From assembly GCA_963930655.1 (NCBI GenBank), contig OZ005600.1, forward strand, positions 1,615,501 through 1,679,500: 64,000 nucleotides of DNA. Direction: 5' to 3'. Shown here one piece after another: positions 12,473-25,365 of this stretch. Numbering within the stretch: the stretch's first letter is position 1; every line of letters starts with the position of its first letter. This DNA is from Myrica gale (lineage: Eukaryota; Streptophyta; Magnoliopsida; Fagales; Myricaceae). Under the pieces are notes generated by a model, which saw nothing but the letters and a program-made list of their open reading frames with translations, did no database searches and was not told the origin of the DNA. The position numbers and the translations under genes were made by a program.

Positions 12473-15400
12473 ATGCCCCTTCTGCAATCCCCAAGTTTCA
12501 GAGCTCTCCATCGTCCTCCAGTGTCCTCCTCATTTTGGGGAAAAGATCTGAGCTCCTCGTACGGGGGAACTCTCAGGCTTGTAAGTGGTGCTAAAAAAGA
12601 GAAACTCCGTTATGATGGCGGAAACGTCAGATTGACGGTTATTGCGATGGGCGATGGCTCTTCCTCGTTCAAGATGAACCTGAACGAGTACATGGTCACT
12701 CTCGAGAAACCACTCGGCATCCGATTCGCGTTATCCGTCGACGGCAAAATCTTCGTTCACGCTATCAAAAGAGGGGTATTTCCACTCTTTTCCCGATTCT
12801 AGAGCTTCACAAATTCTCTATTCAGGCCCTCATTTTGTTAAATTTATAAGAAAGACTACCTTTTTGTTTGTTTGGAGTTTGTAGAGTAATGCAGAGAAGT
12901 CGAGGATAATCATGGTAGGTGACACTTTGAAAAAGGCTAGTGATTCGTCTGGCGGCGGGCTTATTGAGATCAAAGACTGGCAATCAAAGTATGCAAAATC
13001 CTTACTTTTCAATAAGTAAATAAATTTATTCTTTTTTTTTTCAGTTCAAGCACATACAAGAATTGCTTCATAGTTCATAGTCTTAATTTAGTGGTGCGAA
13101 TACGTGTTGGTTTCGGTACAAAGTACTTGACTGGGCTCACGCGACGTGACCCTTCATATTTAAGAATTAGTGATTAGTATACCTATAAGGCTGGCCGGCT
13201 TCTAGGTGGCACATCGTTGTTGGAGTACGCAGTCTCAGTGGTTAAGTTTCACATTTGATAGCAGCGTGAAGTTGTTATGAGTCGACCCAAAATTAAAGCT
13301 TTTCAATTCTGAAGTGGTGTCTGGACGTATTATATAAATGCCCTAGCTGTTTCTTTCTCCATTAAGAACGGTCTCCTTAGATTTTTAGTTGGGGCAGTGT
13401 GGTGATGCATAGTTTACTTCATCTTTGGGTCTTATGGAACAGTCTTGTTTGCTTTCTTTGTGTAGTAAATAGGACTACAGGAGGGAGTGATTTAAATGGA
13501 TAGTGACAGAGCTGGGAACCTGCTCCAAGGGTTTGGTTGGTGGGAATTTGGATACCATTTTTCTGTTATGGCTGCTCATTTTTCTGTAATAACATTAACT
13601 CATTTTTCTGTTATGGCTGCTCTCGGATTATACTGTAATAACATTTAATGCTTGTTGGTCTTGTGTAATTCAGGAACGTAACTATTGTCCGTAATTGCAC
13701 TGTTCTAGGAGTAGCCTCCTATTAATGAGAACTTTTGTCAACTCCACTTAATAAAGCCTTTGTCACTGTATGCGGATTTTGTAGATCAGATTTTAGGCTA
13801 TAAAACATGTTCATGGTGTAAAAGCAAATGAATGCAAAAGTAAGTACTGTGTTTTCTGATGCGTAGTTTCTGGCTGAGGAAAATTTACAGTGGGAACACG
13901 GATTTTCTAATACAACTTTGGACGTGCTATTGTTGCATGTAATTGGTTTTATATCGTGAGCAAACTCATTGTGAGTGGCACAGTGAATAATTGGTTAATG
14001 TATTTGTTCTATTTTCATCTATATTGTTTTTTATGACGTAATTGTCAAAGATATGTTCTGTTCATTAGGTTATATATATATATTTTTTCAGTCTTTGGTA
14101 TCTTCAGGAAGATGATGAAGGAGAAAACAGGATCTTTTACCCTGGTCCTTGAGAGGCCCTACCCTTCATTTCCAATTCAACAACTGCATCTCTTGAGTGA
14201 TCTTGATATACTATTTAACAGAGGACGAGTTTCTGTTGCCAGTTGGAACAAGAGTATATTGACATCAGATTTACAAACATCTTCTGAAAGTAATGGGAAT
14301 TCTGGGTTTGTCATGTTTTCCTCAAAGTTTCTAACATCCCAAGGATGGAAACTTATGAATGATCAAAATGGACATGTTCAATCACAAATTCAGAAAAATA
14401 TTCTGGCACAGCCAGTGAGTGAACTTGTTTGTATTTTTTCTGAAGAAGAGTCTGGAGATGGAGAATGGGCTCATGGAAACTTCCCACTTGACGAGTATGT
14501 TAAGGCACTGGACCGTTCTAAGGGGGAGCTATACTACAACCACTCACTTGGCATGCGCTACAGTAAGGTGCAATATACATCAAACTCAGACTCTTTTCTT
14601 TTAGGATTCAACTTTATATGTTCATGAGATTTATTTTGTGAATCTTGCTTCTGCGTGTTACTTTCGAAGATAGCTTCTAGTTTGTTAGTACACTTATATT
14701 ATACCATCCAACTTTTTTTTTGCTGCTTTTCTTTTTGTTAGATTACAGAGCAAATATATGTGGGATCATGTATTCAAACCGAAGCTGATGTAGAGACTCT
14801 GTCAAATATTGCTGTGAGTGACACCTTTTTAAAGTTTTGTTTGTTTCTTCTTCATGGCATTTTTTCTATCCAGTTCTTTTAGTTTTAAATGCCTCACTGA
14901 TGTGTACATCCCTTTCCATACCATATTTCCAAATATCAGTTGGAAGGAGTGAGTCTTTATTTTATACATTGGCTGCAATTAATTAGCATCCACAGATCAT
15001 TACCATGAAAATCTAATGCTCTTTGCCAGGGTTTTGGGTTCTTTCCCATTCCATGTCTCTCTTATCGCAGCTTTCGAATTTCTGCTTCAGGGAGTGACTG
15101 CTGTCCTGAATTTCCAAAGTGGAATTGAAGCAGAAAATTGGGGGATCAATTCCAATTCAATTAATGAATCATGCCAAAGATCTAACATTCTCATGGTAAA
15201 CTATCCTATAAGGTAAAGAAAAGGTTCTATAGCATATCTCAGTTTCCCACATTAATGAAGTCCTACCATCAGAATTAATATGCTGTGAGCATGCACTTTG
15301 TAGTTTGCAGTAATCACTCTGCCTAAGCTTAATTGCGAAGATAGATAGGCTTTGCGGATTGATTTTTTGAGTGTGTTCCACATTTGGCTTGTTTTCTGGA

Positions 15401-18308
15401 AGTGAAACTCTAGATAGCGTCAATTTTGACCTCTCTTTAAGCTTACTGGGTGGTTACTGTATGGTAAATTTACCTCAGTTTTCTTTTGCAGGGAAGGAGA
15501 CTCTTATGATATGAGGAAGAAGTTACCATTTTCTGTGGGGCTTCTATTACGCTTATTGAAAAAGAACCATCGTGTCTTTGTTACTTGTACAACTGGTTTT
15601 GATCGATCTCCAGCTTGTGTGGTTGCATACCTGCATTGGATGACGGATACATCCCTTCATGCAGCTTATAATTTTGTCACGGGGTTGCATTCTTGCAGGC
15701 CTGACAGGTTATTCTTGCTGACCCTCCTATATATTAATGCTGTATTGTTGATTATGCTAAGGACCATTTGTTCATGATTTGCATGCGACTTCAACAATCC
15801 TTCTCAAGTATTCTAGCTCCATGTGTCAGCTAGGGTTTAAAGATTCCTCGATCCCGTACATTGGTACATGATAGACTTATAGCTGAGGTTCTTATTGACT
15901 GTTGTCAATTTTAGTATTACTATTTCAGAGAGCTCTACATCTGCACATCATAGCCTGTAATTTTTATTGCTTACCTATATCTCTTTTATTTATGGATTTG
16001 GTGGATTTATTCACGAAAAATGGAGACTTGAAAAAAAAAAACAAAGATTTGATAACCAGGATCGAGTATTGTCCATCTGAATTTGATCAATAGTATAAAG
16101 TTCTTCAACTGCAAATATGTATGTTGAGAAGTGTTCTTCAACTCTTCCAAATATAAATATACTAATACCAGAGCAAGAAGAAAAGATTCCAGAGCTTAGA
16201 TGTTTTATACACCGAGGGGAGAGGCGGAGAGAGTTGCTTTATTTGACTCTGCCAGTTGTAAATATTGTAGCGACCTCAATGAAAAAGAAGAATATTACAC
16301 AACCTTTATGCAATATTAAAATTTAACCTCTAATCATACATAACTATTTATGTTCATCTCTGTTTGTCTCTCACACTCTAGTCAAACAGTCATCTATCCC
16401 AGTACTTTTTGCAAAACTTATATTGGAAGGGATTCAGAGCCCCAGGAGATGTAAGTTTGCTGTGTGTATATGCTTTTTAATGCTTTGTATATGTACAGGA
16501 CATAAATTGTTCATCAATGGTGTCCATTGTGCACAAGTGAGGCTTTTTCTTTCCCCTCTGCTTGACATAGCATCTAAAGAAAAATCTTTATGTAGGCCAG
16601 CGATTGCTTGGGCAACATGGGATCTTATAGCTATGGTGGAAAAAGGAGGACATGATGGTCCTGCAACTCATGCTGTGACCTTTGTGTGGAATGGACAAGA
16701 GGTGATTGACAATTTAGTTTCATTTTTTATTTACAATGACACGAAATGAAGGGACAATATCACAGTTACTCTTTGTTGATGCCCTATTCGCTAGAAGTAA
16801 TTCTGTGAAAGAAGTTTAGATCATGTAGGCTTTGAATTGCTATATCTGCAATAATTAATTCAGCTATGGAGTACAAGGTACTGATGTTGCCTCTTGTATG
16901 TCCATTTTGCATTCCAGGGAGAGGATGTAAATTTGGTTGGAGATTTTACTGGAAATTGGAAAGAACCAATGAAAGCAATCCACAAGGGTGGACCTAGATA
17001 TGAAGTAGAAGTTAGACTTCCACAAGGAAAGTAAGTCTCAAGCTCTCTGTTAATTGCTAAAGGATTTAAAATATGAGCTTTCTGATGAATCTGCCATTCT
17101 CCATCTTCATTGATTCTTCTGCTTGAAAGACTTCCTAATTTCATGCAAGTATGGTTTCTATTTCTTGGAACCCCAGTAGTTACCCAAGAAAGAAGCCCCA
17201 GCATTGTATTTGGATGACAAGGCCTGAACTCTTTCTTGCAGTTCTTTGGTACGAAGTAACTAAACATGCAAATTGTATATTGCTAAAAATAATAACCAGA
17301 CATAGTTATCTACTCAGAATGGAGATTTGCTTCATGCCGTTTTGTTCTGTGCATTACTTGCTTGAGATATCCTCAACAAGTTAGAGTTTTCTACCATAAT
17401 CTATAAGCCAAGATGTGGTTTGCTAGTGGACATTGCCATTTAGAACATCATGCGGCAAGTTATATTCCACAATCTGGAACTTTTTGAAGGGAAAACTTCT
17501 TTCTAAATGTTTCTGTGCTCACTGCCTGAAGGTATTACTACAAGTATATTACCAATGGGCAATGGAGACATTCGACAGGTTCACCAGCTGAAAGGGATGA
17601 AAGGGGAAATGTTAACAATATAATTGTGATTGGTGACACTGCCAGCTTCAGACCTTCTGCCCAACAACAAAAGAAGGTGGGTATGCATTATCTTGTGGCA
17701 ATTTGCTTGTTTGAACTTTGAACTTTGAACTCTATATGTATGCAAACCCCACTTCCCCTTTTTGGCGGACAAACACCACAGATTCATTTCACTGTAGTGA
17801 CCTCATGCTCAATACTCGGTAGGGTTATGATATACTGATATTGCTCTTGATGGATAAGCTTTAGGCTCAATGACCTAGCAGTTGATATCTTTTCTGTTGT
17901 TCTCTGCTTTTTGCTTCACCTCGTGTTTTATCGACGACCAAAGTTCATCAACAAAAAACCACTATTATTTTCTTCTGTTTTGTAGAAAACTTGTTTATAG
18001 TGTACCTTGCTTTGGCTTTTCTTATTTCCATTTAAAATTTTTCATGTTTTTCTTTTCTTTCAAAAAACCAATGTTAATGCTACTAATACGTGGGGAAAGT
18101 CGTTCTTTCTATGTTCTTTATGAATGCTAATCGCTTCTGTGCCTGTATATCTCTATTCTGATGGTGGCTTTCCTCAATGATGTTTCAGGATGCAAATGTG
18201 GTGAAGGTGATTGAGAGGCATCTGACAGAAAATGAGCGCTTTATGCTGGCAAAAGCCGCTCGGTGTGTTGCATTTTCTGTCTGCCCTATCAGACTTACTC
18301 CCAAATAG
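12473..18308 (+). CDS. LSF1: Phosphoglucan phosphatase-like LSF1, chloroplastic (PDZ-like + dual-specificity phosphatase + CBM48)
   Basis: Ten exons join in phase: 12473-12775, 12885-12988, 14108-14567, 14742-14813, 15091-15212, 15492-15707, 16596-16701, 16918-17030, 17532-17676 and 18189-18308, giving 586 residues, close to Arabidopsis LSF1. A plastid-type leader is followed by a PDZ-like region beginning near residue 68 (MNLNEYMVTLEKPLGIRF). The phosphatase domain spans about 290-440, with Cys386 in the loop VTCTTGFDRS. A CBM48 glycogen-binding module lies at about 455-550 (FVWNGQE, VGDFTGNWKEP, ERDERGNVNN). LSF1 is needed for normal night-time starch breakdown in the plastid; family literature describes a scaffold for beta-amylases rather than an active phosphatase. 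The usual His before the catalytic Cys is Thr here. The next gene downstream is carbonic anhydrase, the same pairing as in Arabidopsis. Confidence 0.95.
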
Positions 18309-20573
18309 TTTGGCGCGCAATACCCTAAGGGGAATGAATGGCTGTGAAGTCCCTGATTCTGCGGCATTTTCAAGCATCCATTCTCATATCTTGGTTGTAC
18401 ATTCTCTAAGTCATTTTCTTTTAGACCAGTTCTCGAGATAGTATTTTTCAGCCTTGAAACCACCATGTCAATTCCTTTATGCAATAATGTGCCGTACTGA
18501 ATAAGATGCACACATAAATGTCACAACAGAAATGAATTGCCGTACCAAAAATCCAGGGATATGACCCTGCTTTATTGTCACTTAAGAGCTGCCCGTGTTT
18601 CTGAACCACCTTAATGCAAGAATTGTCTAGACAGGTTAAAGTTCCAGATTTTGCAGACTACCTTCATTGCGATCTCCAATTGATTTTGGGGTAACAAAAA
18701 AAAAAACTTGTAAAAGGAAAGATTTTTAGGACCAAAAAAAGGTACGGATAAAAGGTTGTTAATCGCATTTCATTAATTCAGTTCCTTAATGGAACAAGTA
18801 GAGCTCGAGCGTGCTTCATCCCCCAAATTCCCCCAACAAAGCTTTCCATATGGATGATTAACCATGTTAAATCTGTGTATCCGAGGAATCGAATAAAGCC
18901 TAAATTGATGTTGTTATGGCTTGTTAGGCCGGTCTGAATTAGCTGTTCTGTTCTCGAAATGTTCGATGTTTTGTGGAAGCTAGTCGATCGAGCAAATTTT
19001 CCTCATGTGCTTGTTGTAATCCATCCCCTACGGTGATTGTGAAAATGACTCCATTGTTCCGAACATGACAAATTGTCGGTATGACTGATAAGTTTGGATT
19101 TGTTGGATCAATAGCTCCTCGTGCGTAGGAGGTGGGTCTGACTGCAGAAGATGTCGACCAAAATGGCAAAAGTGACAAGAGGATGTTCACATTATTCTTA
19201 CAGAATGTCGTCATTAAATCTCATTATATTGCTCGGCCTAGCTTAGAAAACCCCGAGTTGCCAAGATACAACCGCGTACCAATTCTCCTCCCGCTCTCTT
19301 GGGCGTTCTCGTGAGCCATTGAACCCGCGTTGTTTCTCCACAGAAAGAATGACGAAAACGCATCTGCGCAATGGAAAATGGTTGTCTGATTTCAGTGCTG
19401 CCTTTCTTGAAATTGTTCCGGTTGGCATCAACCTCTCGCTCTCTCTCGATTCACTACCATCCCCACACACGTTGGATTGTGTGTTTTTCTTTTGTTAGGG
19501 TAAGTGTTTTAACTTTCCTGGTTGAAGTTTGTAAATCCAGCTAAGGTGTACTAGGCACTCTAGGCCAGAGAAACTAGCACTGACTCAACCATCCGAATGC
19601 CCTGTCCCTCTGGGGCAGCAAAAAGAAAACAAAAATTACGGACTGCCCGAGCAAAAAGTAATGGACTGAGCCCCTACGCTCACCAGTTGTTTAGTTAGTA
19701 GTTACGCATTAGATTGCTTGTTGGGCTTTTGTATTTTGGCCCCGGTAGCTCTCTTCTTGATCCGTCGATGGCTTGTTGGGCTCTCGTACTTTGGGCCCTG
19801 CTAGCCTCTCTTTGAACCGTCTTTTATTTTATAGGCCTTCTTGATTCGTCATTTGTCAATGCAGCAAATAACAAGCGTCATAATTGCTCTGGGCGATAAT
19901 TAGCAGTCCTGAGTACCATTGACAAATTGGTACTGCTCCCTTTAGAACGCTAATGGTGAGTTATCTACTTGTAGTCGCTACGAATAGTAGCTCACAAATG
20001 GAGGTATCGTAGATTGGATTCATTTAGACGTACGTAGATCCCACAAGAACCACGCTTTTAGGATAGGGCCTTATCTCTTTGATCCGTCCCATGCATGTAA
20101 GCCATTCGATTTCACCCGAGGATAGAGAAGGCCATGGAGTTTGTCTTCTTGTAGCAAGCATTTATTATTATTTTATTTTTCCTTCCTGATAAGCAACGTC
20201 GTCCAAATATTACCCGCATATAGGTAATTAAGAAGAATTTGTTTCCTAAACTAGCTGCTTCAGTTTTGTTGCATGTCTGAGAAATAAGGTGGAGGCCTAT
20301 GCATGCTTAAATGAAATAATGCTTTCATTAGATAAAAATCAAGGATATATGTAGCTAGCTAGCTACCAATAACATTGAAATGTATCTAACCCACTTGCAC
20401 CACATGATACGCAATCGAATGTATCTAACTCACCTATATGACAGTATGCATCTAAGTATGTACTTTATAATTTGACTGGATCTCTGATCAGCTAGAGGAA
20501 AGGTGGGTGGCCAGGTGGGTAATAGCAATATGGCTTTGTTCCTTAGTTATCTCAAAGGAGCCAATAACCGAGA
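18309..20573. other. Intergenic region between LSF1 and carbonic anhydrase
   Basis: It holds the LSF1 3' untranslated region and carbonic anhydrase upstream DNA. A diverged two-copy direct repeat of about 50 bases, starting GCTTGTTGGGCT, lies near 19718-19768 and 19781-19831. No other gene or RNA is recognised. Confidence 0.5.
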
Positions 20574-20626
20574 ATGGATTCCCTCCAAAGGGAATCCATC
20601 CGGATGACCGAATGGAGGGAATCCAT
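20574..20626. repeat. Perfect 11-bp hairpin plus third repeat copy upstream of carbonic anhydrase
   Basis: ATGGATTCCCT at 20574-20584 is followed after four bases by its exact reverse complement AGGGAATCCAT at 20589-20599. The same AGGGAATCCAT recurs at 20616-20626. The cluster lies about 250-300 bases before the carbonic anhydrase start codon, so it could be a cis-regulatory or leader structure; function is inference. Confidence 0.7.
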
Positions 20627-20873
20627 TTCTAACCTTGTTTCGAACATTATCGGCACCGTGGCTAACGGTCATAATTGCATGCATGCTTCAACAGGAAAAA
20701 AAACCAGGGTAAGGCCCATGATATGGCCGTTAATGTTATCTTTCATCTCCAGCATTCAAACCTCATCTACGAGGGAAGAAGCTCTCGTTCACTGGCCTTT
20801 CGCTTTCATTATCTTCTGGCCGGATCTGACTATTTATGGTATAAAGCTACCCAACAAGAGGGTCTAGTGCGCA

Positions 20874-23800
20874 ATGTCGACAGCTTCGATCAACGGTTGG
20901 TGCCTTTCATCAATCTCCCCGGCCCAATCTTCTCTCAAGAGAGCTACATTACGTCCTTCGTTTTACGCTAGGCTTAACTCTGCTGCCTCGCCTCCTTCCC
21001 TCATCCAGAACAAGCCCGTTTTCGCTGCCCCTGCTCCTATCATCACCCCTACTTGGGTACCTCTCTCTCTCTCTCTCTCTCCCTTTCCTGATTTGTGAGT
21101 GTTTGCATTGTGATTTGTGCTTGTGTTTCATTCTCACTATCTATCTGTGTGTGCCGTGCATGCAAGTTGGCAAGCGTGTGGTAAGAAGCTAACTACTAAG
21201 TTCATACATTTTGAAGTTTGATAACGCGAGCGGATTATAATCGCGGACTTTTCTGTCACCACAAACTGATTACAGAACCCCGCAAGCAACTGATATCGGG
21301 GAACTTTTCTGACACAGTTGGAAGATGTGGGGAATGGTAATCTTTGGAGTTTGGAGTGGATAAATGGGCGGGTAGATCAACTTCCTCTAAAGCTTAGCCT
21401 ACAGTTTGAAAATTTGATCATCCTTATATATTCCTTCACTTTGAGCAGTTAACGCACTAAAACTAGACGTTGTACCCGGCTACTCATTGGCCCACCATCC
21501 ATGCAATTCCTTTGTTTTTGTACGTGGCAATAACTCACGCCGTCAAGGTAGGTATGGTGATCATATAGGAAATTATACCCTTGAATAGCTTAATTACTTG
21601 CTGATGGTTATGATCAATAGGGAATTCTCACACATAGGGGTGGAGTTACTTGAAACGCTAAGTTTTGTAAGCGTCTAGAGATTCAAATTGCGAAGACTAT
21701 GGCCACCCCCATTGTTGCCCACTTGACCTGGACTCCCCTTGGTTCTCGACCGTATGCCTATTTGTCACTTTAAAAAACGTGTGGTGCTGCCTATTCGTAA
21801 GAGGACCACTTGTCGTTTATCTTTTTGTTCTAACTTTAGGAACATAAGCATTAAATAATATGTGGTTAGTTAGCCCGACGTAAAAGAAGGAAAAATTCTT
21901 GACGAAAAAACGTCCATTCGAGCTAACACCAATCGAGCCAAAGGGCCCTTGTATATATATATTGCTCTCCATTTACTGATCTCACCACATCTTCAAATTT
22001 TCGGTTGGATACACATGCACCGTTTAATGATCACTTGAAACCATATAACAGCCTTTTCTTTCATTTCCTCCAAAACATTTATCTTTGATTTCGAGAGGAT
22101 TGGATAAGAGCTGAAAATAGGTATCCGGAAATTAGTATCTCACCTGTATACTGTCCAACCCTTTTTCCCTTTTATATACAAGTGCGAAAGCAAGCGGCAT
22201 TCTCACCAAAACATTGAAGCTGGTTATAAATCTGAACGAGTTTACGTGTACGCTTTCAGCATAATCACGTGATATTCTTTACTTTTTATTGGAATCAATC
22301 TGCGCTGCAGAGAGAAGACATGGGGAAGGACTCGTACGAGGAAGCCATTGAGGGTCTCAAGAAACTCCTTAGGTAAACTCTATCCATCGATCGGTTATAG
22401 TCTTGTCACCTAATCTCATACTGTATCTAAACCATCTAATAGCGATACCAGATTGGGTTATCCTCCCTTTTTTTTCACTTCTTTGACTCATGGAACATTT
22501 ATATGAAATGCATCTATGCTTGCGTTTGTGACAGTGAGAAAGGGGACTTGAAAGCTGTTGCGGCTGCGAAAGTGGAGCAGATAACGGCAGAGTTACAAAC
22601 CAAAACTGTTGACGGAAAACCAGCCTTTGACGCAGTTGAGAGGTTGAAGACCGGTTTCATCCACTTCAAGAAAGAGAAATACGAGTCAGTATTCTATTTT
22701 ACTTTCACAATTCACTTTCCTGACGTTTCATATCGCGAGCTAACTAGCAAACGCATGCAGTTCTAAAGAATGATCGCATGTTTGCTTGTGAGTTACCAAA
22801 CTGAGTATATTAATCTGCTTTCTTAATTAATTTTTTGTTAATACTCTTTGCAGCAAGAACCCGGCTTTATATGGCGAACTCGCCAAAGGCCAAAGCCCCA
22901 AGGTACTGACCATGACAGATTGTTTTGTTTGAGTAACGTGTGGCATTTTTGCATTCTTTTGGTGCTGCTATATATGGTTGGTACGAGCACTCAGTGTTTC
23001 CTCGATTCCTCTACGGGAACTCTAACAGCTGACGCGCTTTTTACATATTCCAGTTTATGGTATTTGCCTGCTCGGACTCCAGGGTCTGCCCATCACATGT
23101 GCTGGATTTCCAACCAGGAGAAGCTTTTGTGGTCCGAAGTGTTGCTAACTTGGTTCCAACATATGATCAGGTCCCGGACGAGCCTTAGCTATATTGCTTA
23201 TTTGCTTGTCGACATTGAATTTTGTAATAATTTTCTCTGTGATCTTGAGCCACTTCTTTACATCATGACATGGTATTTCGGTTTTCTATGGTGCAAGTAC
23301 AGCTTAGATACTCTGGAGTTGGGGCTGCTATCGAATACGCAGTCTTGCATCTCAAGGTCACTCCAATACTTTACTTTTAGACGAGAGGAAATGTCATCTG
23401 AATTAGATTATATTGACAACTATATCAGTAGGATAATCGAAACCCAATTCTTAGATTCATCAAATGAAAAACCCCGGAGTGCAGTAATAGGAATCATAGG
23501 ATCAGTATAACAATTAGGAAGTTCATTTTTTATTTAACAGTATATTTGCTAATCATACGCAGGTAGAAACCATTGTGGTGATCGGGCACAGTGCTTGTGG
23601 TGGAATTAAGGGGCTTATGTCTCTCCCAGATAATGGATCCACCTCTACGTAAGGCATTTTGCCCTCATATTCGCTCATCATTGCTATCAGTACTCAATTG
23701 ACGGTGGTTGAGAAACGCGGATATTAGCATATTATGTTAGAGTCCGTCAGAGTGGAGTCAGAGTCCCACGTTGATCTTATGCTTCATATACTTGTTGGAC

Positions 23801-24618
23801 CACCTCTTCCCATCGCCAATTGGTTATGGGACGAAACTTGACATATTAACATGTTCCTCTTCAAATATCTAATTGCCATGCTATTTGCCCAAAACGGACA
23901 GAGCAGTGTGTGGAATTGGATTTTCCCAAGATCCTGACCCTGATTCTAGCCCATTTAGAGTGGTTGATTTAGACTACAATTTCAGTTTGTGTTATATAAA
24001 TCAGATCACATTGATCACTTGCGTGTCTAGGGCTGTTTATTCTAAAAGTTGCCCCTTTTCTGCTGTTTTGTATAAACGCGTACAAATCCTAAGAATAATC
24101 AGTAAAACAACGTTTTGATTGGAGCAAGAAGTGAACAACCTTAACTAACTATGAGTTTCTCCTATTGGCTGGGATGTGCAGTGAGTTTATAGAAGACTGG
24201 ATCAAAATCGCTCTGCCTGCCAGGGCCAAGGTGAAAGCAGAGCATGCTAATGCATCTATCCCAGAACTCTGCGGGCATTGTGAGAAGGTAAACCCCTGCT
24301 TCCTCGGCTTCTTTGCCATGTTCAATACCTATAAGGAATGCTGCTGAGATAATTAGAACTAAGAGAAGAAGAAACAGGGAGTCTTTTTGCATGCATCTCA
24401 ACTTGTACGTTAAACATTTTTCTTACTATATATACCCATGGATTGCGGTGCAGGAAGCAGTGAATGTATCCCTTGGAAACCTGCTAAGCTACCCATTTGT
24501 GAGAGAAGGCTTGGTGAAGAAAACCCTTTCACTGAAGGGTGGCTACTACGACTTTGTTAAAGGAAGCTTTGAGCTCTGGATGGTTGAGTTTGGTCTTTCT
24601 CCCCATCTCTCCGTATGA
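20874..24618 (+). CDS. BCA1: Beta-carbonic anhydrase, chloroplastic
   Basis: Nine exons join in phase: 20874-21056, 22311-22372, 22535-22684, 22854-22902, 23054-23170, 23303-23356, 23563-23648, 24182-24287 and 24454-24618, giving 323 residues, the usual length. The first exon (61 residues, [20 protein letters not shown]) is a plastid transit peptide. The catalytic domain shows the zinc ligands Cys154 (FACSDSR), His214 and Cys217 (GHSACGG), with Asp156 and Arg158 of the active-site pair. The enzyme interconverts CO2 and bicarbonate and is abundant in the leaf stroma. The last exon ends FGLSPHLSV with TGA 24616-24618. A second ending is possible through a downstream exon, and an internal start in exon two could give a cytosolic form; both are described separately. 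All catalytic residues are intact. Confidence 0.96.
22171..22322 (+). promoter_or_regulatory. Possible internal promoter and second start codon for a shorter carbonic anhydrase
   Basis: A TATA-like TTTATATACA lies at 22171-22180 inside intron one, about 140 bases before ATG 22320-22322 ([13 protein letters not shown]) in exon two. Starting there would remove the transit peptide. Cytosolic beta-carbonic anhydrases from alternative transcription starts are known in plants. The TATA match and this start are inference. Confidence 0.35.
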
Positions 24619-24706
24619 ACATCAACCATTATCAGCGATCAAGTCTTAGTTCCCTAACTTCGTTTCCTAAGTGCAATGTCCCCTGTAATTGGCTTTGGTT
24701 ATTTAT

Positions 24707-24712
24707 AATAAA
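24707..24712 (+). terminator. Candidate poly(A) signal, short carbonic anhydrase transcript
   Basis: AATAAA lies 89 bases after the TGA, within an A-rich stretch, a reasonable distance for the short 3' untranslated region. Use of this site would exclude the downstream alternative exon. Confidence 0.4.
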
Positions 24713-24867
24713 ATAAAAATAAGAGACTGGGATATCGCCCGTGTCTCCTTCTATTACAAGTGCAAAATAAAATTCATTTCCTTTGCTAAATAAAAAAAAA
24801 AAAAGAAAAAAAATTGTCTAATCTTGTTTTTCACTACTACATTTTGCTTCTCTGTTTCCCTTTTTAG

Positions 24868-24906
24868 GTAAAGGATGTGGCCACAATACTGCATTGGAAG
24901 CTCTAG
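24868..24906 (+). CDS. BCA1: Alternative last coding exon of carbonic anhydrase
   Basis: Splicing from a donor at 24613 (GTATGA, overlapping the normal V-stop codons) to the acceptor TTTTTAG ending at 24867 adds GTA AAG GAT and so on. It replaces V-stop with VKDVATILHWKL and a TAG at 24904-24906. This same C-terminal tail is, from memory, carried by some annotated plant beta-carbonic anhydrases. The conserved frame, matching splice sites and recognisable tail make a real exon likely. Confidence 0.75.
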   Translation, partial: VKDVATILHWKL

Positions 24907-25365
24907 GACATGCTTAGAGGTCATTCCTTCAAAGACGAGGCTCTTCTTCATATTCTATGAATAACTTGAGCTGGGGTTATGTAGATAAGCCTATTTTATT
25001 GACTAGCGAGTCCTGAGACTCTGAATTTCCCCCGTTCATCCCTCTTTCCTTGACATATTCCTAGCTTCTTAAATTTCCAGTCAGCCTCGTACAACGTAAG
25101 TGAAACTATTATATATAAAAGGTAAAAGCATCAGAAGACATCGATCTTCTAAGGAAAGCCGTATTATGATATATATATATGAAGATGGCCAAAGATATGA
25201 ACCACCACAAGACAACATACGTTCGGAAGAGGAAACTTTAAAAGACCATCGGTACACAAAAGTAAGCACTTACAAGTATGTTTTTCACAAGTCATCCGTT
25301 TCTGGAGCATGCAGTACTTCGTCTTGTCTGTAATCCATAATAGCCCCGCCGCCAATTCACTCGAT
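24907..25365. other. Intergenic, nothing recognised
   Basis: This is the probable 3' untranslated region of the longer carbonic anhydrase transcript, then unassigned DNA up to the decayed DUF26 gene, which runs in the opposite direction. Confidence 0.5.

Noticed and set aside
12129..12551. 140-codon frame overlapping the LSF1 start
   Set aside because: It is in a different frame from LSF1 and matches no family; the ATG at 12473 gives an N-terminus like other LSF1 proteins.
22848..23510. 220-codon plus-strand frame inside carbonic anhydrase
   Set aside because: It runs through exons and introns in the wrong frame; the true exons 22854-22902, 23054-23170 and 23303-23356 explain the region.
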